Translations under genes and position numbers: made by a program
Notes under the pieces: generated by a model
Seen by the model: the letters and a program-made list of their open reading frames with translations, nothing else
Database searches by the model: none
Told to the model about the DNA's origin: nothing
Part shown: positions 55,748 through 64,000 of the stretch, one piece after another
Layout of the letters: each line of letters begins with the position of its first letter
Numbering within the stretch: position 1 is the stretch's first letter
Assembly: GCF_002210165.1 (NCBI RefSeq)
Contig: NZ_AQQP01000010.1
Span: forward strand, 169,153 to 233,152
DNA from: Phaeobacter sp. 22II1-1F12B
GTDB taxonomy: Bacteria; Pseudomonadota; Alphaproteobacteria; Rhodobacterales; Rhodobacteraceae
Direction: 5' to 3'
Length of the DNA stretch: 64,000 nucleotides

Positions 55748-58253
55748 CCCCTCGGATGATCTTGCGACGCTACCGGACTGGGCGCGCAAAGAGCGCCCTA
55801 TGGCCAGCATGCTGCCCTATGTCAGCCTCGTGAATGACGTGACGATCCGCACGCGCGGCAATGCCCTGTTCCAGTGCATCCGCCTTGACGGCGTCAACAG
55901 CATGACCGGCGATGACGCGCATCTGGAAAAGATCCGCGCGCTCTTTGCAGCGATCATTGCGCAGATCGGGCCAGAGTACAGTTTCTACGTGCACAAGGTT
56001 TCAAAAGCGATCGAGACTGCTTTGCCACCGGTTCGCGAGGAAGGGTTTGCGCAAGCTCTGGACAGCCGTTGGCAAATGGCAATGGCGCGGGCGGGTCTGC
56101 GGGACAAAACGCTGACACTCACGGTGCTGAAACGTCCGCCCCTCGGCGCGCGGCTGCGCCTGAAGCGCTCAGACTCGATCGCTCAGATGAAAGACCAGAC
56201 AGCCAAGCAACTGCGCAAGCTCGAAGAGGTCGTCGGGTTTCTGCTATCGTCTTTTGCAGAGATGAACCCGCGCCTGCTCGGCGCTGAATGCGGCGAGCTA
56301 CTCGGGTTCCTCGGGGCGCTCAACATCGGACAGGAACGACTGCTCTTCGCAAATTCCCGCTTTGGCATCATTGCCGAGAATGTGGCCAACACGCGCGTCA
56401 CGTTTCAGGGACGAGGTTTTGCGCTTGACGATGGGACGGCAGGTAAGCGGTTTGGCACCAGCTTTGCGATCAAGACCTACCCAGCCAAAACCAACTGCAC
56501 GATGTTCGATGAGCTGAACCTGCCGGTCGACATGGTCGTCACGCATTCCTTCACGCCGATCAACAGCAACATCATGGCCAGCCGGATCAAGCGCCAACAG
56601 CGTCTGATGAAGGCCAGTGATGATGGCGCGATTTCTCTTGCGGAAGAACTGGTCGACGCGCTGGACGATCTTGAATCCAAGCGCCTCAGCTTTGGCGATC
56701 ATCACATGACGGTAACGGTTTTCGCCGAGACCGAGGAAAAGCTAGAAGCAATTGCCTCCGAAGTGCGTTACATCGCGGCCAGCGAAGGCGTCAATCTGGT
56801 GAACGAGAGCTTTGCGGCTCGGACCCACTATTTCGCGCAGCATCCGGGCAACGGACAAATGCGCAGCCGCAAGGCCGGCATCACCAACACAAACTTTGCC
56901 GACCTCGCAGCGCTGCATCGCGGTCAACTGGGCAAATCTGGCCACCAAGTGCCTTGGGGCAAGCCGATCACTCTCTTCCCGACACCTGAACGATCTGGTT
57001 TCTTGTTCAACTACCATGAGGCGGGTCAGCCAGACAAAGAGCCGACCGGTGGTCATACTTTGATCCTCGGCCGTCCTGGCTCAGGCAAATCGGTGTTGTC
57101 GGCCTTCCTCATGACCCAAGCCCGGCGCTGCGAAGCACGCGTGTTCGTGTTCGACTACCGCGCAGGAATGGAAATGGCCGTGCGGGCCAATGGCGGGCGC
57201 TACAGCGCGATCAAGGCGGGTGAAGCAACCGGCCTCAATCCACTGCGCACTGAAATCGACGGGCGCGGCCAAGCCTGGCTCTCCGATTGGCTGGCCACGC
57301 TGCTACATCGCGCCGACAAGCCCCTGAGCCCTGTTCAGATCAATCGCATCCAAGAAGTGGTGCGCCAGAACGCCGGGGCGAGCGATGCCGCCCTGCGCAA
57401 CTGGCAAGACCTGGCCTCCCTCTTTGTGGCGGGAGCTGACGAAGGGGATCTGTTCGAACGGATTCAGGAATGGACCTCAGATGGCCGCTACGGCTGGATC
57501 TTTGGGCAAAGCGCTGAGGATACCTTCTCACTCGATGGTGATGTGGTCGGTTTCGACCTGACCGGCATTCTCGACAGCGAAAGCGAGAAGGAACGCATGG
57601 CGGTCTTGTCCTACCTGTTTCGGCGGGTGGAGCGCGTGATCGAGGACCGCAAGCCGACGCTGATCATCATCGATGAGGCCTGGAAGGCGCTCGACAACCC
57701 GTATTTCGCAGACCGGCTGAGCAATTGGCTCGTGACCGCGCGCAAGCAGAACGCTGTCGTCGTGATGATGACCCAATACGCAAGCCAACTCGAGAAAACC
57801 CGCACCGGCAAAACAATTGTCGAGGCTGTGCCAACGCAGCTCTTGCTTCCCAACATCCGCGCTTCGGCGTCCGATTACACCATGCTGGGCCTTACTGAGA
57901 AAGAGCTCAGCGTTTTGCTGGGCACAGGCAGCAACTCCCGTCTGGCGCTTGTGCGCGATGATCAAGGCTCGGTGGTGATCGATGCCGATCTCAGCGCCCT
58001 TGGCCCCTACCTCACGATCCTTGGCGGCATGAAAAAGGCGAAGCGCTGGTCGGCACGGATTACCGCCAGAACCCCGAATTTTGGAGACAGATTGATGCGT
58101 AGACTTTGCGTGCTTACCTTAACCCTTTTGACCCTGACAGCCTGCGCAGAATACCGGCCATCAGAGGCCGAATGCTTCAAGTCCTTTGCCGAGGTCAGCC
58201 GCAGCAACTGCAATTTTGAACTGCTCGGTCCGATTGGTGGTCTCGGTGAGTAA
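55737..58253 (+). CDS. virB4: VirB4 ATPase, as read fused to a lipoprotein
   Basis: VirB4 is the main energising ATPase of the channel. Walker A is LILGRPGSGKS near residues 441-451 and Walker B is PTLIIIDEAWKAL near 640-652. The N-terminal half has the typical CagE/TrbE region. The frame runs on into the next gene: the end reads TPNFGDRLMRRLCVLTL, joining a lipoprotein signal. With one base restored near 58066 the frame would read NPEFWRQIDA and stop at TAG (58100-58102), a more usual VirB4 end. The start overlaps the end of virB3 by 11 bases. Confidence 0.9.
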   Translation: MLHNPSDDLATLPDWARKERPMASMLPYVSLVNDVTIRTRGNALFQCIRLDGVNSMTGDDAHLEKIRALFAAIIAQIGPEYSFYVHKVSKAIETALPPVREEGFAQALDSRWQMAMARAGLRDKTLTLTVLKRPPLGARLRLKRSDSIAQMKDQTAKQLRKLEEVVGFLLSSFAEMNPRLLGAECGELLGFLGALNIGQERLLFANSRFGIIAENVANTRVTFQGRGFALDDGTAGKRFGTSFAIKTYPAKTNCTMFDELNLPVDMVVTHSFTPINSNIMASRIKRQQRLMKASDDGAISLAEELVDALDDLESKRLSFGDHHMTVTVFAETEEKLEAIASEVRYIAASEGVNLVNESFAARTHYFAQHPGNGQMRSRKAGITNTNFADLAALHRGQLGKSGHQVPWGKPITLFPTPERSGFLFNYHEAGQPDKEPTGGHTLILGRPGSGKSVLSAFLMTQARRCEARVFVFDYRAGMEMAVRANGGRYSAIKAGEATGLNPLRTEIDGRGQAWLSDWLATLLHRADKPLSPVQINRIQEVVRQNAGASDAALRNWQDLASLFVAGADEGDLFERIQEWTSDGRYGWIFGQSAEDTFSLDGDVVGFDLTGILDSESEKERMAVLSYLFRRVERVIEDRKPTLIIIDEAWKALDNPYFADRLSNWLVTARKQNAVVVMMTQYASQLEKTRTGKTIVEAVPTQLLLPNIRASASDYTMLGLTEKELSVLLGTGSNSRLALVRDDQGSVVIDADLSALGPYLTILGGMKKAKRWSARITARTPNFGDRLMRRLCVLTLTLLTLTACAEYRPSEAECFKSFAEVSRSNCNFELLGPIGGLGE
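58095..58253 (+). CDS. Small T4SS lipoprotein (VirB7-like)
   Basis: An internal ATG at 58095 opens a 52-residue lipoprotein: MRRLCVLTLTLLTLTACAEY with the lipobox LTAC, then a short mature part ending LLGPIGGLGE. VirB7-type lipoproteins anchor the VirB9 ring. In the current reading this frame is fused to virB4, so separate expression depends on initiation at 58095 or on correcting the frame. Confidence 0.65.
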   Translation: MRRLCVLTLTLLTLTACAEYRPSEAECFKSFAEVSRSNCNFELLGPIGGLGE

Positions 58254-59394
58254 GCACCGCCTGCATATCTTTGCAGGCTTGGTGTCGCTCGCCGCGCCAA
58301 TGGCCCTTGCCCAAGGCGTGCCAACCTTTGATGCAGGCATGTTCTTTCAGCGCGAGCGCGTGTTGCAACAAGGCGAACAAGATCTGGCTCTGCAGCGAGA
58401 TCGGCTGACCAAAGAAGAAGAGCTCGAAGCGCTCGAGCAGGGACAACTCCAAGCGCTAGAAGACATCCTCGATGCCACGACGTTGGTCAGCGGAAATTCA
58501 GGCGCGCTGGTCGCGAGTTTGGAAGCAGGCTCATCACCTGAAAGCGCCGCAGGCACGCTCTATGGTTCGGTCGATCCGAACCCCGGCGCAGCCCAGATGT
58601 TCGGCGATGCCTCCGGTTCGATTGAACAGCTGATCATTCGTGCCGCCCAAGAAACGCACCATATGTCCGGCGTGCGCGCTGCCGGTCTGTCGCCCAGGCA
58701 ATGGCGCTGTCTGTTGCAGGCGCTGATCTGGCAAGAAAGCCGCTTCACCATCGGCGCGCGCTCGCCTGTTGGTGCATTCGGCCTGACCCAGATCATGCCC
58801 GGTACGGCGCAGGATCTCGAGATTTATCCCGCCTATTATGAAAATCCCTATATCCAGGTCACGGGCGGCGCGCGCTATCTGGCGCAGATGCTGGCCATGT
58901 TTGATGGCAACATCATTCACGGGCTGGCCGCCTACAATGCCGGTCCCGGCAATGTGCAGCGCTACGGTGGTGTGCCGCCCTTCGCTGAAACCCAACACTA
59001 CGTTCAGGTGATCCCCGAGCGTTTTAATCTCTACCTTGCCCGCGTGGGCGGCATCGACGCGCTTGGCACCATTGATCCAGTTTTGCTCGCCAACTCCACA
59101 ATGAGCCTGACCTCTTTCAGCGCAGGGGTCTACGGCGATTACTCCTTAGTCTCGGTGCAAGCGGCCGCTCAGCGTGTGCAGGATATTATCAGCCGCATTG
59201 GCGAGACAGATGACATTCACGCAGCCATGTCGCTCAACACCTACGCGCGGGCCGAGCTCGCCCGCTTGATCGCCATCCGCACGCGCCTCAAGGCCGCTCA
59301 CACCCGCCCTCTTAGTGCGACCGAGCTGGCCATGGCCGCCGCGCAGGCGCGCGAACAAGACTTCATGCAATTCGATCTGGAGGCACTCCGATGA
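58246..59394 (+). CDS. Second lytic transglycosylase
   Basis: From a GTG at 58246, overlapping the lipoprotein stop, the 382-residue protein has a signal peptide (cleaved after ALAQ) and a coiled N-terminal region. The SLT domain has its glutamate in ALIWQESRFTIG near residue 164, GAFGLTQIMPGTAQ and [12 protein letters not shown]. The C-terminal 120 residues after the SLT domain are of unknown function. Having two transglycosylase genes in one operon is uncommon and may reflect separate roles for pilus assembly and pore formation. Confidence 0.85.
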   Translation: MSKHRLHIFAGLVSLAAPMALAQGVPTFDAGMFFQRERVLQQGEQDLALQRDRLTKEEELEALEQGQLQALEDILDATTLVSGNSGALVASLEAGSSPESAAGTLYGSVDPNPGAAQMFGDASGSIEQLIIRAAQETHHMSGVRAAGLSPRQWRCLLQALIWQESRFTIGARSPVGAFGLTQIMPGTAQDLEIYPAYYENPYIQVTGGARYLAQMLAMFDGNIIHGLAAYNAGPGNVQRYGGVPPFAETQHYVQVIPERFNLYLARVGGIDALGTIDPVLLANSTMSLTSFSAGVYGDYSLVSVQAAAQRVQDIISRIGETDDIHAAMSLNTYARAELARLIAIRTRLKAAHTRPLSATELAMAAAQAREQDFMQFDLEALR

Positions 59395-60170
59395 TCCGCT
59401 TTCTATCCACAGTAGCCACCTGCGCGTTGCTGGTTGCCTCACCCCTATTTGCCCAAGGTGTCCCCACGGTTGACACGCGCAACATCGCGCAGGAAATTCG
59501 TCAGCTGCAGCAGATGCTGGAGGACTTCGGGATCCAGACCGACCAGCTCGACACGCTTCTCGAACAGCTCGACCTTGTGCAGCAGCAACTCGACACGCTC
59601 AACGAGACTTACGCAGCCCTGACCGGTGCGACGGACATCATCGAAATGGCCATGGGCGGTGACCTCGATGGGCTCCTCGATCAGGAATTCGGCGACCTCC
59701 TTGGCACCATACGGCAAATCCAAAGCAGCGATTTCAGCGGCCTCTTCGGCAATGCAGCCCCTCAGATGGAAGGCCGCATGACGCAAGCCCTCGAGGATGC
59801 AGGCTTTGACCAAGACAGCCTGTCCGATATGGCCAGCAGCGGCAATCCGGGGGCGGAGCGCATTGCCAGTCAGGCGGGTACTGGGGCGGTGATGTCAGCC
59901 GCCGCTGAAAACAGCTATGAAGAAGCCGCGCAATCCCTAGAACGAGTCGAGCAGCTGGTCTCGCTGATCCCCGACATGGAAACGCTTAAGGAAGCCGTCG
60001 ATCACAATACCCGCGTCACGGCCGAATTGGCCATTGCTATGACGCGCATGTGGGAGCTCGAAGCCATTCAGACCGTCGGCGCGGGCCAGTCCGGTGTGGT
60101 GGATGCCGCCACGCTGGCCGAAGAGCGCCGCTACATGGACTTCACCCTGCCAGAGCTTCGCGCGGACTGA
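59391..60170 (+). CDS. virB5: VirB5-like secretion protein
   Basis: The 259-residue protein has a signal peptide (cut near LFA-QG) and long helical, Gln/Leu-rich segments (DQLDTLLEQLDLVQQQLDTL) as in VirB5/TrbJ minor pilus tip proteins. Its ATG overlaps the transglycosylase stop (ATGA). It is followed by virB8 with 3 bases between. No virB6 gene is between virB5 and virB8 here. Confidence 0.82.
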   Translation: MIRFLSTVATCALLVASPLFAQGVPTVDTRNIAQEIRQLQQMLEDFGIQTDQLDTLLEQLDLVQQQLDTLNETYAALTGATDIIEMAMGGDLDGLLDQEFGDLLGTIRQIQSSDFSGLFGNAAPQMEGRMTQALEDAGFDQDSLSDMASSGNPGAERIASQAGTGAVMSAAAENSYEEAAQSLERVEQLVSLIPDMETLKEAVDHNTRVTAELAIAMTRMWELEAIQTVGAGQSGVVDAATLAEERRYMDFTLPELRAD

Positions 60171-60173
60171 TCC

Positions 60174-60824
60174 ATGAACAGCGAGGCAGAGATCATCGAA
60201 GAAGAGCTCGTCTACGGTGCACGACGACGCGAGCTTATGTGGCAGAAGCTGGGGCTGACAGGCATGGGCTTTGGCATGGCAGGTTGCCTTGCCGCTGCCC
60301 TGGTGGCCTTGTTCGACGTGGACCCGCCGCCCATGATCGTGCCCTTTGATAGCGAAACCGGCATGGCCCTCCCCAATGCCGTGGTTGAAGCGGTCTCACT
60401 CACGGAACGCCCCGCTATCATCGAGGCACAGGTCTACCGCTATGTCATCGATCGAGAGACATACAATCAGCTCGACAATGACGTGCGGGTGCGGCGGGTC
60501 CTGGACCAGTCGGACGGTGCGGCCGCCGCAGGGCTGGGCGCGCTTTGGACCAGCGGCCATGAGGCCTATCCGCCGGACAGCTATGGCGCAGATGCACGCC
60601 TTGAAGTCGAGGTTTTGTCGATAACGCACATTAGCGCCAATCGTGCCCAGGTACGATTGCGCAAGCGGCTCAATTCGCCGCGCGGCTCTCAAAACGGGCT
60701 CTTCACCGCAACGTTGATGTTTGAGTTTCGGCCCGAGAATAGCCGGTCGATCGATGATGTCTGGCAGAACCCTTTTGGCTTCACCGTCACAGAATACGCG
60801 ATCCGCTCGGATCGTTTGGAGTAA
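60174..60824 (+). CDS. virB8: VirB8 inner membrane scaffold protein
   Basis: The 216-residue protein has one membrane helix (residues 28-46, MGFGMAGCLAAALVALFDV) and a periplasmic NTF2-like domain with YVIDRETYNQLDNDVRVRRV, a typical VirB8 region. VirB8 is an assembly hub for the channel. Gene order and length fit. It is preceded by virB5 and followed by virB9. Confidence 0.88.
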   Translation: MNSEAEIIEEELVYGARRRELMWQKLGLTGMGFGMAGCLAAALVALFDVDPPPMIVPFDSETGMALPNAVVEAVSLTERPAIIEAQVYRYVIDRETYNQLDNDVRVRRVLDQSDGAAAAGLGALWTSGHEAYPPDSYGADARLEVEVLSITHISANRAQVRLRKRLNSPRGSQNGLFTATLMFEFRPENSRSIDDVWQNPFGFTVTEYAIRSDRLE

Positions 60825-60827
60825 CCC

Positions 60828-61523
60828 ATGCGCTGCCTGTTCCTGATCCTCGCTTTAATTGTTCCGCTTGCTGGCACCGCCTATGCCGAAACGCAGCCGC
60901 GCCAAGGCCCGTATGATGCCCGCGTCCGGCTGGCCACCTATCAGGATGGGCAGGTCTATCGCATCCGCACCAGCCTGACCCACGTGACCAGCATTGAGTT
61001 TGGTCAGGGCGAGACCATCCGCTCGATCATTGCAGGCGACACCGAAGGGTTTCTTCTCGACGGCGTGCCCGGTGGTCAGGCTTTTGCGATCAAGCCGGTC
61101 ACGCGCGGCGCGCATACCAACATCACCGTCTACACCAACCGGCGCAGCTATTATTTCAACGTGACCGAGGCGAGTTCGCCGACCTTCTATGTCATTCGCT
61201 TCAACTATCCAGGAGCGGCACCACGGCAATCGCGGGTGGCGACAAACCAGCCAGCAAACCACGCCTATGGCGTCAGCGCGCGATCCGAGATCACCCCACG
61301 AGAAATCTGGGACGATGGCACCTTCACCTATTTCCGCTTTGCCGCAAACGCACCATTGCCCGCGATCTTTCGCTGGTCTGCTGGCAATGAGCGCAGCGTG
61401 AACGCGCTCGCGCGGCCAGACGGTGTGATCCGTGTTTCGGGGGTCAGCGATCGATGGGTTCTCAGGCTCGGCGAGGACGAGATCTGCGTTCAAGAGATGA
61501 GCGAGGCAAACCAAGATGACTGA
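60828..61523 (+). CDS. virB9: VirB9 outer membrane complex protein
   Basis: The 231-residue protein has a signal peptide (MRCLFLILALIVPLAGTAYA) and the VirB9 pattern: VRLATYQDGQVYRIRTSLTH near residue 30, then the C-terminal YFRFAANAPLPAIF domain that inserts in the core complex. It overlaps the virB10 start by 8 bases, suggesting coupled translation. Confidence 0.92.
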   Translation: MRCLFLILALIVPLAGTAYAETQPRQGPYDARVRLATYQDGQVYRIRTSLTHVTSIEFGQGETIRSIIAGDTEGFLLDGVPGGQAFAIKPVTRGAHTNITVYTNRRSYYFNVTEASSPTFYVIRFNYPGAAPRQSRVATNQPANHAYGVSARSEITPREIWDDGTFTYFRFAANAPLPAIFRWSAGNERSVNALARPDGVIRVSGVSDRWVLRLGEDEICVQEMSEANQDD

Positions 61524-62829
61524 AACCGCCGAGCTTAAGAAGCGCCTCGAAGAGCTTGAAGGGAAACCACAAAACTCAAAAACGCGACCATCTTTTTTCA
61601 CCGTCGCCCTAGGCATTTGGGCAATCGCGGCTCTTGGCGGCCTATTGCTGTTGTTCTCTGGCGGCTCTGAACCCGACAGCTTGGAAACCGCCTCCCCAGA
61701 TGAGTTCCAAGCGGCAGGACCGGGCTTTGGTGCGCTCGAGCCCACGCCCGCACCGATTGACACTGCCCCGCCGCCGGAGCCGGAACCGGCCAGCGACACA
61801 GAAGAGCTGCGCGCGCAAATGGACGCCATGCGCACCGAGCTCGAAGCCCTGCGCAACGCACCTGCACCTCAAGCCCCAACTGTCGACCTCGAGGCACTGG
61901 ATACCTTGGGCGCAGAAATCGACGCCCTGCGCAGCGAGGCAGAAGCAACGCAAACCGCCTTGCGCGAAGAGTTGGAAGAACGTGCGCGGCAAATCCAGCG
62001 CCTGCAGAACGATCTTGAGCTTGCACGCCTGGAAGCCCCGCGCTCGCCTGCACCAACCGGCCCGACGGCCGAGGAACTGCGCCTTCAGGAGCTGGAACGG
62101 CGGCGGCAAGCCGAGCTTGAAGAGCTGCAAGCCCGTATCGCCAGCCCAATCATTGCTTTCGGCGGCTCTGGCAGCGGCAACAATGAAACCGCCACGCAGC
62201 AACGGCGGCTTGATGACGACACAGACTTCGTCCGAAATGGCGCTGAACCTGCCGAGGTGACGCAGGCCCAGTTGATTGTGAACCCGTCAAACACCGTCGT
62301 TCAGGGCACGATGATCCAGGCCGTGCTCGAGACAGCGATCGACAGCTCGCTCGCCGGTCAGGTCCGCGCATTGGTTTCTGAAGATGTCCATGCTTACGAC
62401 GGCTCGCGGATCCTGATCCCGCGCGGTACGCGGCTGATCGGACGGTATCAATCCGGTCTCGATATCGCGCAGCAACGCGTGACGATCGCCTGGGACCGGA
62501 TCATTCTGCCCAGCAACCAGACCGTCGAAATCAGCGCCTTCGGTGGTGATGAACTGGGGCGCTCCGGCACAACTGGTTTCGTCGACAGCCGCTTTGGCAC
62601 ACGGTTCGGTTCTGCCGCCCTGATATCCCTGATCGGAGCCTTGCCCGCTGTGGCCGCCCAGAACATAGAAGATGAGATCACGTCTGATGTTCTCGAGGGC
62701 ATTGGCGAAGACCTTCAGGACAGCGCGCAAAGCGTGATCGGCGAATATCTCTCCGTCTCTCCCGTGATCTATGTCGATCAAGGTGCCCGCGTCACCGTGA
62801 TGGTCGATCGCGATCTGGAGATCTTCTGA
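61516..62829 (+). CDS. virB10: VirB10 core complex protein
   Basis: The 437-residue protein has a short N-terminal cytoplasmic part, one membrane helix (residues 35-53), a Pro/Glu-rich coiled region, and the C-terminal VirB10 beta-barrel domain from about residue 250 (NPSNTVVQGTMIQAVLET, IPRGTRLIGRYQSGL, SRFGTRFGSA). It spans both membranes and gates export. The ATG overlaps virB9's stop by 8 bases. Confidence 0.93.
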   Translation: MTETAELKKRLEELEGKPQNSKTRPSFFTVALGIWAIAALGGLLLLFSGGSEPDSLETASPDEFQAAGPGFGALEPTPAPIDTAPPPEPEPASDTEELRAQMDAMRTELEALRNAPAPQAPTVDLEALDTLGAEIDALRSEAEATQTALREELEERARQIQRLQNDLELARLEAPRSPAPTGPTAEELRLQELERRRQAELEELQARIASPIIAFGGSGSGNNETATQQRRLDDDTDFVRNGAEPAEVTQAQLIVNPSNTVVQGTMIQAVLETAIDSSLAGQVRALVSEDVHAYDGSRILIPRGTRLIGRYQSGLDIAQQRVTIAWDRIILPSNQTVEISAFGGDELGRSGTTGFVDSRFGTRFGSAALISLIGALPAVAAQNIEDEITSDVLEGIGEDLQDSAQSVIGEYLSVSPVIYVDQGARVTVMVDRDLEIF

Positions 62830-62831
62830 TC

Positions 62832-63827
62832 ATGGCGGCAAGCTATCTGCAAAGCTCGATTGACAAAATCCCCGAGGCGCGTGACCCAAGGCTGATCGAG
62901 CTTTGCATCAATCCTGATGGCACGCTGTGGGCGGAGTTTCAGGGGGATCACTTCATGCGGCGCGTCAAACGACAACTCTCGCCCAATGAAATCAAAGACC
63001 TTGGCAACCAGATTGCTTCCGCCGCGAACACCACGCTCAGCCGGACCAAACCGATCGTATCGGTCAGTATCACCTACCGTGACCGCCCAATCCGAGCGCA
63101 AGTCATCCAACCTCCCGCCGTGGATGGCGGATACGCGATCTCCCTGCGATTCTTCGCCGACCTTCCATTGGACCAGATCAAACTGTCCTACCTGTTCGGC
63201 AAAGAGCGTAGCAACGAGGGCGCAAGACGCAAGCGCAATGCCGAGCTGCGCGATGTCGTGGCCACCGGCGATATCGACGCCGCGATCAAGTTCTGCGTCA
63301 CCCACAAGCTCAACATGATCGTGTCCGGCGGGACCTCGACCGGCAAGACCGTCACAGCGCGCAAGATTCTCTCCTTCGTGCCCGCCGACGAGCGTATCAT
63401 CACGATCGAAGAAGCTGCCGAGTTGCGTCCCACGCAGCCAAATGTCGTCACTCTGATGTCTGACCGCGATGAGGCCACGCGCAGCGCTGATGTCCTGCTG
63501 ACCTCTACCTTGCGCATGCGGCCGGACCGAATTGTCCTGGGCGAAGTACGCGGCAAGGAGGCCATGACCTTCCTCGAGGCCATAAACACCGGCCATGGTG
63601 GCTCACTCACCACGCTGCACGCAGAAACACCTCAGCTGGCGGTTCAGCGTCTCGCCATCGCCGCCCTGAAGACCGATGTGCCCATGACCTACCAGGACAT
63701 GAACGATTACATCACCCGCTCGATCGATGTGATCATCCAGGCTGGTCGCCATGAAGGCGCACGCGGCATCACCGAATTCTACCTGCCGGTTGATCCGGCC
63801 AATTCAAAGGAAACAGCCCATGTTTGA
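62832..63827 (+). CDS. virB11: VirB11 ATPase
   Basis: The 331-residue hexameric ATPase has Walker A SGGTSTGKTVTARK near residues 167-180, an Asp/Glu box RIITIEEAAEL, Walker B region RPDRIVLGEVRGKEA near 235-249, and the His box GHGGSLTTLHAE. It lies 2 bases after virB10. Its stop overlaps the next start by 8 bases. Length is standard. Confidence 0.95.
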   Translation: MAASYLQSSIDKIPEARDPRLIELCINPDGTLWAEFQGDHFMRRVKRQLSPNEIKDLGNQIASAANTTLSRTKPIVSVSITYRDRPIRAQVIQPPAVDGGYAISLRFFADLPLDQIKLSYLFGKERSNEGARRKRNAELRDVVATGDIDAAIKFCVTHKLNMIVSGGTSTGKTVTARKILSFVPADERIITIEEAAELRPTQPNVVTLMSDRDEATRSADVLLTSTLRMRPDRIVLGEVRGKEAMTFLEAINTGHGGSLTTLHAETPQLAVQRLAIAALKTDVPMTYQDMNDYITRSIDVIIQAGRHEGARGITEFYLPVDPANSKETAHV

Positions 63828-64000
63828 ATACAAGATTGAACAGATCAACACCGCCAAGACGAAGCCGCCGAAGATCGAAGCGCAGCTGACAACTCTTGGC
63901 CAAGACGGCTGGGAGCTGGTATCGGTCGTGCCGGATTTCGACGGTGAGCACTGTCCGTCGTCATATAAAATGGGACATCAGAGCGACTTAACCATTGGAG
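63820..64000 (+). CDS. DUF4177-like protein, partial
   Basis: The frame starts MFEYKIEQINTAKTKPPKIE at an ATG overlapping virB11 and has LTTLGQDGWELVSVVPDF, the DUF4177 core pattern. It runs off the right edge with at least 60 residues visible. The function of the family is unknown; here it is the next gene of the secretion operon. Confidence 0.75.
   Translation, partial: MFEYKIEQINTAKTKPPKIEAQLTTLGQDGWELVSVVPDFDGEHCPSSYKMGHQSDLTIG

Larger units (their letters stand above)
49372..64000. mobile_element. Integrative and conjugative element (left part)
   Basis: From tRNA-Cys rightward the window carries a tyrosine recombinase, an excisionase-like gene, RHH and XRE regulators, a cargo gene and a VirB-type secretion operon. 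The right end, the relaxase, virD4 and the second att site are outside the window. Several genes here, especially 52568-53473, look richer in A and T than the neighbouring core genes. Type IV secretion plus site-specific recombinase next to a tRNA is the classic ICE pattern. Confidence 0.8.

Overview
The window is a piece of a Rhodobacterales (Roseobacter/Rhodobacteraceae-type) alphaproteobacterial chromosome. The evidence is the split F1-ATPase cluster in the order atpH-A-G-D, the ZntB, DUF6280-like, extensin-like, Hint-domain and LpxR-like genes typical of that group, and the style of the proteins. Taxonomy was judged by eye from protein sequence; no search was run.

Region 1 (1-49322) is ordinary core chromosome with short operons on both strands. 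It holds the ATP synthase genes (atpD partial, atpG, atpA, atpH), a methyltransferase divergent from gloB, and clpA. A MotA/ExbB-like plus MotB/OmpA-like membrane pair follows, then chaC, an extensin-like protein, tyrC/hisC, an EEP-family nuclease, rpsD, a Hint-domain protein, an LpxR-like protein and tRNA-Leu(UAA). Next come a rhomboid protease with a GFA protein, an inositol monophosphatase, an MDR reductase, a ketopantoate reductase-like gene with metR divergent from metF, a thioesterase, DUF2235, a solitary molybdenum hydroxylase large subunit, an HD-domain protein, zntB, valS, a crotonase, DUF454 and two aminotransferases. The last part has an MsbA-like ABC exporter, a family 2 glycosyltransferase, ygfZ, efp, cobQ, a PopZ-like protein, tolC and a PCMT-like methyltransferase. 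A 59-residue membrane protein (36937-37116) lies between the two aminotransferase genes.

Region 2 (about 49372-64000, continuing past the right edge) looks like an integrative and conjugative element inserted at the 3' end of tRNA-Cys(GCA). Next to the tRNA are a tyrosine recombinase, a small excisionase-like gene and two divergent ribbon-helix-helix genes. The two RHH genes flank a perfect 8-3-8 inverted repeat. Beyond them lie a secreted TrbM-like protein, an XRE regulator cut short by an in-frame stop, and an AT-richer cargo gene of unknown function (52568-53473) with an R-x4-H signature resembling HEPN ribonucleases. A good sigma-70-like promoter at 54108-54135 precedes a tightly packed type IV secretion operon: lytic transglycosylase, virB2, virB3, virB4, lipoprotein, second lytic transglycosylase, virB5, virB8, virB9, virB10, virB11 and a DUF4177 protein. 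virB6, virD4 and a relaxase are not visible in the window.

Two single-base frame disruptions are apparent in the secretion operon: virB3 is split, and virB4 is fused in frame to the following lipoprotein. Together with the XRE stop codon they suggest either decay of the element or assembly indels. The most novel candidates are the HEPN-like cargo gene and the control region of the element at 50.9-52.3 kb.
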